Assembly (NCBI RefSeq): GCF_018687715.1
Contig: NC_056755.1
Coordinates: 41,233,001 to 41,297,000 of the forward strand
Reading direction: 5' to 3'
Length of the DNA: 64,000 nucleotides
DNA from: Carya illinoinensis
Taxonomy: Eukaryota; Streptophyta; Magnoliopsida; Fagales; Juglandaceae
Shown here: positions 47,649 to 59,418 of the stretch, in pieces
Layout of the letters: every line of letters starts with the position of its first letter
How positions within the stretch are numbered: position 1 is the stretch's first letter
Program-made: the position numbers and the translations under genes
Notes under the pieces: model-generated
Told to the model about the DNA's origin: nothing
The model's input: only the letters and a program-made list of their open reading frames with translations
Database searches by the model: none

Positions 47649-49543
47649 TTTCCTTTCAGATTATATAAAAAGTTTCAACCTCTGTGTCTCTGAAAGAGCA
47701 TAAATGGCCGAGGCTGCCATGAATATATACGTAGGATGTGACAGTGAAACCACTCGTGAGCTTGCAAATGGGGGGGGCCACATGTATGCCATAAAAGAGA
47801 GAGAAGATGATTAATACTTGATATTTGCAAGACATAGGCGCATGACCACAAATATAAAAGACTTGATATTTGCAAGGCAGAGGTGCATTACTTCTTAATA
47901 TAAAACTCAACTAAAGTCATACCATTCTTCAACGCGATGTTTCTGAAATAATAATGGAAGCTTTTCACCCTTTTGATTCTTTTCTCTCTCCTCTTTTGGA
48001 TTTTTCCTCGGAAAAAAGTTAAAACTGTTGCTTTATAACTTAGCAGCTCAGAATAACGTGACGATTCTTGCAACCAACTTGCAAGTGGGCCATGGCCCAT
48101 GAATCCATGATATTCTTTTTGCTTTGTTTGAGGATAACAGTGGGATGTACTCTATAGTACTGCTCCCGTTTTTGTTCGATATCTATATATAGATTCTACC
48201 TATGTCTGAGAGAGATAAGAGTGCGGTCCAATCCGTGCTCCAGGGAGGCTAACCCGATCCTCAATCCAATTTATGGGGTTGCCATATACTCTCTTTAACT
48301 TCTGGGATCAGGGTAGGGCTTGGGTCCAGAGCTAAGAATATACTTTAACTAATGCTTATTCTAACCCTTATTCTCAAAAAGAACGAAGAAAAACTTTACT
48401 CTTGTGGACAAGAAAACTAGAGGGTTATCTTCTTGAAGAGTGAGAAAATCCATGAAAGAGCAAGAACATCCTCCCTAGCCTATGGCATGCAACATATTTT
48501 CTATAATTTTCTAATCTAAATCATCTCAAAAGATATAAATGTATCTAAATAATTCATAGCACATGCAAAAGCATCTCAAGTGTAGCTGTCACACATTGTA
48601 CCAGGAAAAGTACTATAACAGAGAGAAGAATTCTGACTTCAAAATTCTTTCAGGTCAATTCTTTTACTGCATAATTTAACCAAGAAGGACCAATGACTCC
48701 ATTACTTGAAATATTTTATGACACGACCGGTCAAAGACTTAGATTTAGTTCTTAGTTTATCGCATCATAGGATAAAGATACAGCATAGCTACAACATCGA
48801 TGTTAAAAACAAGGTTTTCTCTCTCAAACCAACACAGAATTTCTTTCTTGGTTTGTTGTTTCCAACTGCTACGTGATATTGAGATCCGAAGCAAGCATCC
48901 TTGTCTCGATGGGTTTGAGAGGGATATCAAAGCGACTTTCTATCCGAAGACAACTACCATGACCTAATCCATCCAATTCAATGTTAGTTGCGAAATGTCT
49001 TCTATTTGGTAAGATTTAGTTGTTCTGACCTAACACATTTTTTATTTCCTGGTCTGGATGATTTCGTCGGCTGTCACCCATAATCCCAAGATGTAACAAA
49101 ATTCCACCTATCAATACGTATGATGTACCCAATATTCGAAATAAGAGGAAGTCCAAAGGCAAGCACCAACAATAATGCAGACGCCATAGGTATGATTGTG
49201 ATGGTGATGGTGGGACGTAAATTATTTGAACTAGGACTGCAATGGGCACCACAAGGGGGCCTTTTGCGTGAACGGGAGGCGCCGTTCCATAGTGGAAATG
49301 AGAATTAATTGAGAAGTGACAACATTGAATGTCATATTCAAAATTATTCATGCATGAAAAGTCCCCATCATGCCACCACACATAAAACCATTAGCTAGGG
49401 TGAATATGCATGCGGAAATTTCATACCCTGGCCTTATGGTTGAGGGACTTCACTAGAGGCAAGACTTGGTTTTTGAGCTAATTGCTATGTGAGGTTGGGA
49501 CTTGGGAATGAGAATAGGAAGAATAAGAACATATAATGCACTT
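47649..49543. other. Upstream region of the glycosidase gene and intergenic DNA
   Basis: Holds the promoter side of the minus-strand gene. A near-duplicate segment (ATATTTGCAA with GACATAGGCGCATGACCAC versus GGCAGAGGTGCATTAC) lies near 47820-47890. A palindromic TCTATATATAGAT at 48183 is a weak TATA candidate. A 121-codon minus-strand ORF at 49016-49381 has no recognisable domain and is not called. Confidence 0.4.
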
Positions 49544-49950
49544 TTGTGTAAAGTTTTTGCAAGGAATAATGCACTTTTGTGTTGCTAATTAATAATTTGT
49601 GTAAAGTTTTTGCAAGGAATAATGTACTTTCGTTGGTAATGTTAGAGTTTCCCGTTGCAACGACGATATTTCTTATTTGCTGCTAATTTGTATAAAATAT
49701 TTGCAACGAACATATATCATTGTTGGTAATGTGTTTTTGTTATTTGCAATGAAAAATTGTCGATATTTTACTCAAAATCGTTGGAAACTGAATTCACATG
49801 CCAGATCCTATATATGTTAAATGCAATGATAATTTTGCAAGGATAATATTTCGTCGCAATTGTAACTATTTGCAACGATTCAAGTTTGACCGTTGCAAAA
49901 ACACTATTAGTAGCAAGGAAAAAAATTTTCGTTGCAAAAAACCATTTATA
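49544..49950. repeat. Cluster of TTTGCAACGA / TCGTTGCAA subterminal-type repeats
   Basis: A roughly 33-base unit (TTGTGTAAAGTTTTTGCAAG onward) is repeated at 49544 and 49597. Beyond it, short motifs in both orientations recur: TTGCAACGA near 49655, 49699 and 49871, and CGTTGCAA near 49892 and 49930. Such repeated GCAACGA motifs are typical of the subterminal regions of plant DNA transposons of CACTA type. No CACTA end or transposase was found here, so the class is an inference. Confidence 0.45.
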
Positions 49951-50114
49951 TTAAAGTCGAGAAATTATTAAAATAATGAGATTAAAAAAAAAAGAAGAGA
50001 GAATCAGGAACATATTTTAAAATTTAAAAAAAATTTAAATCAAGACTTTTGACAAAATGTGATCATATCCTCTCCTTAACGGGTGAGTGTATTTCATAAC
50101 ATTTCCTTCTAAAA

Positions 50115-50310
50115 GTCCATAGAATGTTACGGTTTCAGTCCGACATGGATTTAATGGATTTTCTAGTGGATAGCAACTGTCTACTACTCAATAATGTTAA
50201 ATGGCACCCCATATGGATTCTTCAAACTTACTCGAGGCTTGCGACAAGGATATCTTCTATCTCCATTTCTTTTCATTTTGGGTGCCGAAGTTCTCTCCAG
50301 TCCCCCAACT
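50115..50310 (+). mobile_element. L1 reverse transcriptase fragment
   Basis: In two adjoining frames the plus strand gives LNGTPYGFFKLTRGLRQG followed by LLSPFLFILGAEVLS (about 50190-50300), the conserved RT palm region of plant L1 elements, preceded by a diverged segment from 50124. It is too short and frameshifted to be functional, and no target duplication was seen. Confidence 0.8.
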
Positions 50311-50898
50311 ATTGGTGGAGGGGGATTTAGGAGTTGCTCACCATCTTCTGGGTGTTGATGGAATATTCATATTAGATTTTAAAATTAAATAGTGCCATCA
50401 ATATTTGAAATTTAGAAAAATACTATCCAAACACAATAAAAATACAAAATTGTCATAGTCTGAAATGGAATGTAGTAAATGAGAACTTGGAATGAAATAA
50501 AATGAGGATGTGTGGTATATTGGGTATTACATTAGAACAAAAAAAATTCTAGTTGTTTCAGTTGGAATGGAACATAATTCAAAATTATGGTTTAGAGTTC
50601 TTAGAGTTTCTGTCAGAATCTCAATGTCTAGAGTAAAAAAGATATTGATTCATAAAATAAATCCTATAACATTTAGAATATTTAATGTTGTTTAAAAAAT
50701 TCACTCGAGTAATTTTAAAACGTTAAGTCTCATTTCATACATCTATTTCTTTTCCATTTTAGATGGACAAAGACACCAAGAGATACCAAATCTAGATCTT
50801 AAACTTTGTGGTCACCGGCTCAACCTTTTCTATTTTTATTAACTATCTAAATCCTCACCCAACAATTTAACCTGTAATTTAGGTACCTTAAAATAATT

Positions 50899-53800
50899 TT
50901 TTTTTTTTTTAAGAAAAAGATTGGCTTTATTAATACTCTTTAGAGTAAAGAATGAATACAAGAAAGATAGTCCTATAAGAGAATACTCTCATAAGAGAGA
51001 ACAAGAGCACTCTTATCCAAAACATGAGCAACATTATTGACATTCCTTTGGATATGTCTTATTAGCCAATCTTTTAACTTGCCCAACATTGTCTTAATAT
51101 CTCTAATAATCAGACCAACTGAACTCCATTTCTCATAAACATTGTTGATAAAATTTACCATTGATAGTACATCTTCTTCTAGGACAATCTACCGCAAATC
51201 CAATTGAGAGCATAAAATTGTTGCTTTAAGAGCCACGATGGCTTCACCCAAAAGAGCATCAAGATAGATAGCTCAATTAGATCTTAGAGTAGCTACCACT
51301 TTCCCTTCCCAATTTCTGACGACAACTCCTATACCTACCTTACACTGAACTTTATCAATTGTTGCATTCCAATTTATTTTGTAGTAGTTCATTGGAGGGG
51401 CTGTCCACTTGCCATGTATCAGTTTATCTCTACCTGCATTTGTTGGAGCTGAAATGGCACAACTCCTAAACTCTTTCACAGCTTCCAATGAATGATGCAC
51501 CAGTATACTTGGAGGTGTGAATTTACCTTCAAAAACTCAAAAGTTCCTTCTTTTCCAGATATGACGTTGAGCTGTCATTTCAACTTATAAAAATTCTTCT
51601 TCGGTTTTATTTGAAAACAATTGGGCCAGAACATCTCTGAAAGATGTAATTTCAATATTGCATTTCTGAATTCTCCTAGAGCATAGTCCTCAAACATCCT
51701 GAGTTGATCTACAGGTCCAAAGAGCATGAGTCATTGTTTCAAACCATCTATACAAATAGGACAATTAGGAGAGTCTACCACCTTTCTATTATAAAGATTT
51801 TGTTTAGTGGGAAGAGCTTCATGGCTAGCTTTCCACAAAAACATTTCAACAACATTTGAGACCTTAAGCTTCCAAATCTGTGACCAAAACTCCAAGTTGG
51901 ATCTGCCACTTGATGCCTGTCCCTTTTTGTTCTCCGTTAACTCTCCTGGAAGATGATATGCGCTTTTGATAGAGAACTTGCCGTTTGTTGTACACCTCCA
52001 TGTTAAGATATCTAAATTATTGCATGGATTAACAGAAATCCTACTGATAGCCTCAACTTTAGAATCATAGAGGATGTCCTTTAATAAAGGAAGGTTCCAG
52101 TACTTAGTATCATCATCTATCAGTTCTTTAACTCTTGCATTAGAATCTAGTATACTAACTGGAGTTTGGATTTTGAATGAAGATGGTCTTGGAAACTATT
52201 TATCTCTCCATATTTTCATTGATTCACTATTGCCTATTTTCCATAACAGACCTTCTTCTAGAAGTTTCCTTTCCAGAAGTTTCCTTGCCGCCATTAAACT
52301 TCTCCAAATGAAGGAAGCATTATTCCTTAGTTTAGTAGTTAAAAAAACTTATGTGGGAAAAGATTTACCTTTCAAGGTATGTGCTGCCAATTATGAGTTT
52401 GGGTTCTGAATCATCCTCTAACCTTGGTTTGCTAACAAAGTAAGGTTAAAATTTTTAAAATCTCTAAAACCAAGATCACCTACATCTTTTGCCTTGCCAA
52501 ATTGCTTCCAATTTAGCCAATGAATTTTTGTTCTGTTGTCCTTTTGCCCCACCAGAAAGATTGCATAACTTTGTTGATCTCTCTTAGTATCGAAAATAGA
52601 ATCTTGAAAATACTCATGCTATAAGTGGGGATAACTTGAGGACTGATTTAAGAAGAATCTTTTTGCCTGCTCGAGACAAAAGTTTCACTCTCCAATTGCT
52701 CATTCGACTTCTGATCCTGTCCGGGATAGAATTAATGGCTCTTGATTTATGTCTAGCAACATAAGAGGGTAGCCCCAAATATTTTTCATAAGAATATGAG
52801 GCTTTAATACTTGCAGTGGCCAATATGATCTTCTGAACTTCAATACTTGTGTTTTTGCTAAAGAAAATTGAAGTCTTGTCTAGATTTAATCTTTGTCCTG
52901 ATGCTTGTTCGTACACTTCAAGAAGTCTGTACAATCTACTCCACTAAATGGAATTGGCCTTGCAAAACAAGAGACTATCATCTGCAAAAAATAAGTGATT
53001 AACATGCAAAGAACCACGAGCTAAAGGAATGCAAGTGATGTGTCCATGTTATTCAGCATTATTTAGGAGGAAACTAAGTATTTCAGAGCAAAGAATAAAT
53101 AGGTAGGGAGATAAGAGATCCCCCTGCAAAAGTCCTTTAGATGGCTTAAAGCTTTATTGTGGAACTCCATCTATAAGAAGAGAGTAACTCACAGTGCTAA
53201 TACATTGCATAATCAAATTAATCCAACTTCTATCGAACCCCATTTTCTACATGACATCATCACAGAAACTCCATTTAACTCTATCATAGGCCTTACTCAT
53301 ATCAAAGAGCTATAAAGCTTTCATTTCTTCCTCTCATCTGGTTTTGCATAGCGTGCATTGCTTCTAAAGCACAATAATGTTGTCAGAAACCAATATACCT
53401 GGCACAAATACACTTTGAGTTGGAAATATATTTCTGGGAATGATCACTTTCAATCTATTAGCCAAGATTTTAGCAATTATTTTATAAAAAACATTGCAAA
53501 GACTAATAGGTTGATAGTCAAAAACTATTTTGGGAGTCTGTTTTTTGGGAATCAAGGTTATCAAGGTCTGATTCACTTCCTCAAATCCAACTTTAGTGCT
53601 GACTATAACTAGAATGTCTCCAATAACATCAGTCCCCACTACACTCCAATGGTCTCGGCAAAACACTGCTGGAAAGCCATCAGGTCCTAGAGAACTTTGA
53701 GAGTTCATCTAAAAAATGGCCTTTTCTATCTCTTATCTACTTTCCAGAAAACTCTCTTCATTAGGAACCTATTCATATCTTTAGAAATGACTGGATCAAA

Positions 53801-56611
53801 CTGAGCAATAACTTTTGTTATCCCTTTAAGATTGGAGGAATTAAATAAATCCTAATAAAAGGACTGAAAATACTTGCTAATCTCCTCTTGTCCAGTAACT
53901 AACTACACTTCACCATTAGCAAACTTGTGTATAGCATTATCTTGCTTCCTTTGAGTTACACATTTATTAAAAAAATTGGTGTTTTTTTTTTTTCTCCATT
54001 TTGCAACCACCTTTCTTTAGCTCTTTGGCGCCATTTCATATCTTCTTCCTCTAGGTAGCAGTCTACTTCTTTTTGCAAATTTTTAATGAGTTCACTAGAT
54101 TGACCTGTATTGGAAGCCTGCAACTCTTTGATTAATTCTCTTTTCTGTTGTATGAGCTTCCTTTGATTCCCATTAGCTATTTTACTCCACCCCACCAATC
54201 TATCCCTGCACCTGTTCAAACATTCTTTGATTAACTTAACCTTATTATAATGAAAGACTATGCAACCCCATGCCTTCTTAATAACTTCATAATAATCTTC
54301 ATTTTTAGACCAATTGGCTTCATATCTAAAGAGCTTCCTCCTTGGCATAGGTTCAGTCTCATGAGTTTGGGACGATAACAACAAAGGGCAATGATCAAAA
54401 GTTTTCATAAGCAAAACAAAAACCTGATTAATATCATACAGAGAATGCTAGGAACTATTTCTGAGCACCCTATACAATCTTTCTTTGGTGAACTGACTTC
54501 CTTCCTTGTTATTACTCCAAGTGAATTTAGATCCCTCGTAACCCAAATCACCTAACTCACAGTTAGTGTTTCTCTGAAATTCTCCATATGTTTATAAGGC
54601 TTGACAGCTGCTTCAAACTTCTTCTCCTAGGAAACAATTTCATTAAAATCTCACACACAACCAAGGTAGTTGGTTACTAGGTTTTAGGAGTCTTAATAAG
54701 TGCGAGCTCTCCAATCTCCTAGTTGCTATAGGTTGTCCATAAAAGCCAATTAAAATAATCCATTGCTTATCCATACTAGAATTGGTGATTAATAAAGAAA
54801 TATGACTTTGAGAATAAGAACTAAGCTCATCCATAACTTCCTTCTTCCCCATAACAATCAAACCTCCACTTCTACCAATATAATCCACCACAAAAACAAA
54901 CTATTTCTAGTCTTTCTATTTTGCACTTGGTTTCAATCAGAAAAATCAAGAGTGGGTGTTTTTCTCTCACCAGCAGGTGGAGTTCACAAACTGTCTGAGG
55001 GTTTCTAAGCCATTGACAGTTCCAACATAGTAGTTTCATAATTTCTGGTAGGGTTGATGAATAACCTCTACTAGTTCTATTTGATTATCAACCATGCAAC
55101 TTGAATGAACTCTAGTTCTTTTATTGATTAAGGACTTATCTTCATCCCCCCATAGTACCTCCCTTCTTATTAGGACTATGAATAGTCATGCTCAAATTAG
55201 ACTCCAATTTCTCAATATGGTCCATAGACATTCCTCCTCTAGCTCTTCTTTTCCAAGTGGACAAGGACGTCTTTTTCCCCATTTTACTAGCAACATTATT
55301 AGGAGATGTAAGAGGAGGACATACTTGGCTACTGTATGTAATTGGAATTGCTACGTGGCCTTCATTGTGAGTGGACAAAGGTGGTAAGTTAACCTTAGAA
55401 ATCATAGAGGTCTCGCCCTTATCTTGCATAGGATCTGTGATTGGGATTACATCCATATTTGATTAACTTTCCATTTTTGACAATTCAGGCTCTCCTTGAT
55501 TTCTTCCACTAAAATTATTTGCATAATCAGAATTAGTCAATTGATCACTCCTTGAATAGGCAAGATTGCTAGGTGCTACTTCCTTAATTACAGTCTCCTT
55601 TTGTGTATTTCCATTTTTGTCATATGCCATACTCCTCTTATCGGAGTTGCTTTGTTGATTGCCACCGGAAATTTCGTTCTCTCCAGTTCTTCCCAATCAA
55701 TCATTGGAGCTACTAAAATTGACATGAGAACCAGCTTTTCAGCCATGTGCCTTATTGAAAATTCTTGCTTTCATCAGGCCCCTTATCAGATTTTAACAAA
55801 GAACATCTCCTCTTGAAATGTTTAATGATACCACACTGGAAACAAAAATTAGGCAATCTCTCATATTTGAATGAGATCCAAAGCCGTTTATCTCCAATAT
55901 TCAGAAAGCGGCTTCTCGCCAATGGTTTGGTGATGTCTACAACCACCTTGACTCTCATATATTTATCCCATCCCATTTCATTTTCATTTGTATCAACCAT
56001 GATCACTTTGCCTATAGATGCACCCAGTTTCTCCCCCATGCTTCTATCCATACCAACAAATGGCATATCATGGAACTGAATCCAAATGGCATATCATAGA
56101 AAAGATTATATCTTCTGAGGCTGTATTACTATCACATTCTTTGAGACTCACCAGATGCTTATTAAAGGACCATGGACGTCCTAAGATCCTAGCCTTCTCT
56201 GTTACCTCTTGGAACTTGATTAAGAATTTGTTCCAACCAAACTCTTTGAATACTACCTTCCCATCAGCTTTCTAGACTTGAGACAAGGTGGAACGAAAAG
56301 CTCCTCTATTTGCTTTCTTATCTGCCACTACAAGTGCAACCAAACATCTTTTGCTTCCTTTTTTTTTTTTTTTCTTCTCTTTGTTGAAACCGTGACATCT
56401 TCCTTAAAGATTACTATTTCTTGTTTCTCTTCTTCAGTCAATGTTAATCCTTCATAGAGAGAAGAAAGTTCATCCTTTATTTTGACTATAGACTCTATAG
56501 ACAAAATGTCTAAGAGACTCTAGTCTTTGCTCATAAAGAACAAAGAGAAAAACCAACCTACCTTTAGAAGAAAGAGAGGACAACTATTCTATTGTCAAGA
56601 GTAACTCTCAT
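50899..56611 (-). mobile_element. Near full-length L1 retrotransposon (5.7 kb), inactive
   Basis: Minus-strand order: ORF1 with a DUF4283-type region and a CCHC knuckle (CFQCGIIKHFKRRC near 55820-55870), then ORF2 with endonuclease (54100-54900), reverse transcriptase (SQSSLGPDGFPAVF near 53660-53705; FADDSLLF near 52960-52985, active site intact), zinc-binding region (51700-52000) and RNase H (INWNATIDKVQCKVGIGVVV near 51320-51380; 50973-51160). The A-tail is at 50899-50912 on the plus strand as Ts. GTACCTTAAAATAATT (50883-50898) and GCACCTTGAAATAATT (56612-56627) form a 16-base target duplication with two mismatches, so the element appears complete at both ends. Several stops and frameshifts break ORF1 and ORF2, including an in-frame TAA-rich area near 53700-53760. 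Confidence 0.93.
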
Positions 56612-56627
56612 GCACCTTGAAATAATT

Positions 56628-58639
56628 GTTAGACAGTAGTACCTTCAGGAAAGAAATCAGTACATTAATACCTTTTTTAACTATGTAAATGTTATGTTAA
56701 CAATGTTTTTTCAAATTATAAAACTAATTTTCTTTTGTGAGTCCTAACAAAACTAGAAATGGTCAAAGAGGGTGACGAACTTGTTGTTTCAAACATCTTT
56801 TAGCAATGAAATGATACCTTTTCTTTTTCTCTTTTTGGGTTATTATTTTTAATGATAAAATAATTAGCTGTCCAAGAATCAATTTAGTTTGAAGTGAAAA
56901 ATGCTTCAGCAAGTCCTTTTGTGAGATTTGGATGCTACATATACAAATAGATTATATAAAGTAAATTCACAAATTGACGTGGTTTCGTGAAATTCGTTAA
57001 ATTTATTTTATAACAAAAGTAATTTTACAATCTGACCTACCACATCAAGCTGACTACATTAGTTTATGAGTTTATTTTTGTGTAATCTTTTTGTTGCTAA
57101 AGTATTATTATATAATCTAGACTAACACTTGATTCTTATTAGTGATAATGCTTTGAATAATTACATATTCCATCGTTTAAGCTCTCTCAAGAAGTATTAT
57201 TTTGATGTCTAATTTTTTGTGTGTTTTTTTAAAAACTCAAGAGCTAAGGATCAATGGCACATCAAGTGAGATAAAATTATAATCACAGTCTAATATATAA
57301 CATAATTCTTGATTAATACGTGGAAAAAAATGCTATATAATACTCTATCACTTTATTTCTATATTGACGTGACACTACTTATAATTTTTTCATCAACTCT
57401 TATTTTCCAAAGAAAATATTTTAACAGTAAGAGATAATATGAGTACAATATATACTATAATTTGACATGTAACAAACATGATACCAAAACTTTGGAATTA
57501 ACAATGTATAGTATTATTAAAATAAATAACTAATTAAATTTCATCCCTTTAATTTTTTATATGACATTGAATTTTGTTTTCGATTCAATTCTTGGTTGGG
57601 GCAGTGGCTCTGCCCGTCCCATGCGGGTTGCAGGGTATCTGCCTGCATGGTGAAACCATGCCAAAATGGGGCTCGGGTTGGGCCCAAGCCAGCTTGGGGT
57701 GTACCACATCCATCCTGCCCAACCCACTTTCTATATATGTATATATTGATAAAATAATCTTTTTTAATAAAATGACGTCATCTTTTTTTTTTTTTATATT
57801 AAGTTTTGATTAAAATGTTAACCCCCATGCCGATATCGTCTCTCTTTCCCCTCGTCTCTTCTCTCACGGCCTTGCCCAAACCCTCACGTTTTGATTTTGT
57901 CTCTTTCTCTTGCTCTTATTGTTGCCCACGGCCTCCCAGCCTCAAGTATGTCTCTTTAGTTATGGACGATTTTTAGTTGATTTTGGGTGGGGGTGAACGA
58001 CCGTTGGGACTAATCTTCTCTCGACATTCAAATGGGAGTACCTGCCCATGGAAAGCGGGGCCAGGCCCCAAGTGCCAAACCCTCCCACGCGCAAGAGTAA
58101 CGCTATCTACATACAGGTTTAGAATAAGTATTGTATAATTATTTTGAAAAAGAGTAAAATTTATTATTTAAAATATAAGTAATATTATATATAATTATAA
58201 AGTATATAAATGTCGTGTAATCATTTTTAAAATGAATAGAGTCTATTATTAAAAAATTAAAAAAATTTTAAGTTAATCTCAAATTTATTTATTTTTTAAA
58301 TAATTATACAATGTTGATATATTCATGATTGTAATTATTATTTTTAAAAAAATTTAATTTTTCTTTTAAGACTAATTTCACTTTTATAAATAAAAAATTT
58401 AATTACAAATATAACTGTATAATATATATATATATATATATGAATCTAATGATTAGTTAAAAGTAAATTTTATTAAAAATAATATTAATTTAAATTTTAA
58501 ATCTAAAAATTTAATATTAATATATAGATTATTACACAATTTTACTTTATCAAAACTCGTATTCTTTTTCAAAGAGATTTATTTAACCAGAGTTTCCACG
58601 CAAATATCATCTCTTTACAGGAAAAGCAGAAAATTAGAA
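56628..58639. other. AT-rich intergenic DNA with GC-rich islands
   Basis: No gene supported. A GC-rich patch at 57597-57727 (GGGGCAGTGGCTCTGCCCG) contains a short inverted repeat (CATGC...GCAGG...CCTGCATG near 57621-57651). A second patch is at 58022-58100. Both stand out from the surrounding AT-rich DNA and may be pieces of a dispersed repeat. Confidence 0.4.
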
Positions 58640-58762
58640 ATGCTGAGGAGAAAGCAGAGCAAAGTTGAACTTCAGCCAAAGGCTCATCCGTCCCCCACCG
58701 TATCGGCCTCTCCTCTCAATAAACAAACAGAACTAACCTATACGTCATATTCAATCCTATAA
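58640..58762 (+). CDS. Upstream ORF with CDC26-like N terminus (probable decayed CDC26)
   Basis: A 40-codon ORF starting ATG CTG AGG AGA AAG, 60 bases before the TTM3 start. Its first residues MLRRKQSKVEL match the highly conserved start of the anaphase-promoting complex subunit CDC26 (human begins MLRRKPTRLEL). In plants CDC26 and TTM3 are known from one bicistronic transcript with CDC26 upstream. After residue 11 the similarity stops: the remainder is a Ser/Pro/Thr-rich tail ending YTSYSIL, with no charged helix, and the usual CDC26 length is about 65 residues or more. Either the CDC26 frame has been truncated by a deletion, or the real gene splices from here to an exon not recognised. It may still act as a regulatory uORF for TTM3. 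Confidence 0.6.
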   Translation: MLRRKQSKVELQPKAHPSPTVSASPLNKQTELTYTSYSIL

Positions 58763-58821
58763 GTTGTTACTATCTCTTTCTTCTTCTTTTGAAATTTTTG
58801 GGTAATCCAATCGGCTGATTC

Positions 58822-59418
58822 ATGGAGGTCGAGGTTAAACTGCGGATTCCAGACGCGGGGGCCCACCGCCGCGTTACCGATGTTTTGGCCCCTTTCCACG
58901 TCAAGACTCACCGCCAGGAGAACCACTTCTTCGACGGATCCGCCGGTGAGCTCTCGGCTCTCCGAGCCGTCCTCCGGCTAAGATTCTCCGACAAAGACCC
59001 CAGCTGCGTCGTCACTCTCAAAGCCAAAGCCGTCCTCGTCGACGGCATAAGCCGCGTGGAGGAGGACGAGGAGGTACTGGACCCCTCTATCGGGCGCGAT
59101 TGCGCGGCCGAGCCGGCGAAGCTGAGCGCTGTGGAGTCTAGGGTTGTGAGGAGGGCGAGGGAGGAATTCGGGGTGTTGGGGTTTGTGGGGCTGGGAGGGT
59201 TTGGGAATGTGAGGCAAGTGTACGAGTGGAAGGGACTGAAATTGGAGGTGGACGAGACTGATTTTGGGTTTGGGACTGTGTATGAGATTGAGTGTGAGAG
59301 TGACAATCCCGAGGACGCCAAGAAATTACTCGAGGAGTTTCTCAAGGACCATGGGATCGACTATTCGTACTCGGAGAAGTCCAAATTCGCGATTTTTCGG
59401 TCCGGGAAGCTGCCATAG
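58822..59418 (+). CDS. TTM3: Triphosphate tunnel metalloenzyme 3 (CYTH domain)
   Basis: Single-exon CYTH protein of 198 aa (about 210 in Arabidopsis), a metal-dependent tripolyphosphatase. The signature ExExK motif is at the N terminus (MEVEVKLRI: Glu2, Glu4, Lys6). Tunnel strands with alternating charged residues follow: LRLRFSD, VVTLKAKAV, GLKLEVDETDFG, VYEIECESD, and the C-terminal YSEKSKFAIFR. It is clearly GC-rich (for example GACGGATCCGCCGGTGAGC) against AT-rich flanks. The start at 58822 is set by the ExExK motif, which must lie near the N terminus. A CDC26-like ORF precedes it, so translation may depend on re-initiation or leaky scanning. Confidence 0.96.
   Translation: MEVEVKLRIPDAGAHRRVTDVLAPFHVKTHRQENHFFDGSAGELSALRAVLRLRFSDKDPSCVVTLKAKAVLVDGISRVEEDEEVLDPSIGRDCAAEPAKLSAVESRVVRRAREEFGVLGFVGLGGFGNVRQVYEWKGLKLEVDETDFGFGTVYEIECESDNPEDAKKLLEEFLKDHGIDYSYSEKSKFAIFRSGKLP

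Noticed and set aside
49016..49381. 121-codon minus-strand ORF with hydrophobic stretches
   Set aside because: No recognisable domain or splice partner, and it overlaps an equally long open frame on the other strand, so chance is the simpler reading.
55124..56275. Several plus-strand open frames of 70-105 codons
   Set aside because: They are antisense shadows of L1 ORF1, whose zinc knuckle and conserved residues are on the minus strand.
58756..58763. CCTATAAG as TATA box for TTM3
   Set aside because: It lies at the end of the CDC26-like upstream ORF, inside the probable transcript, so it is unlikely to be the promoter.
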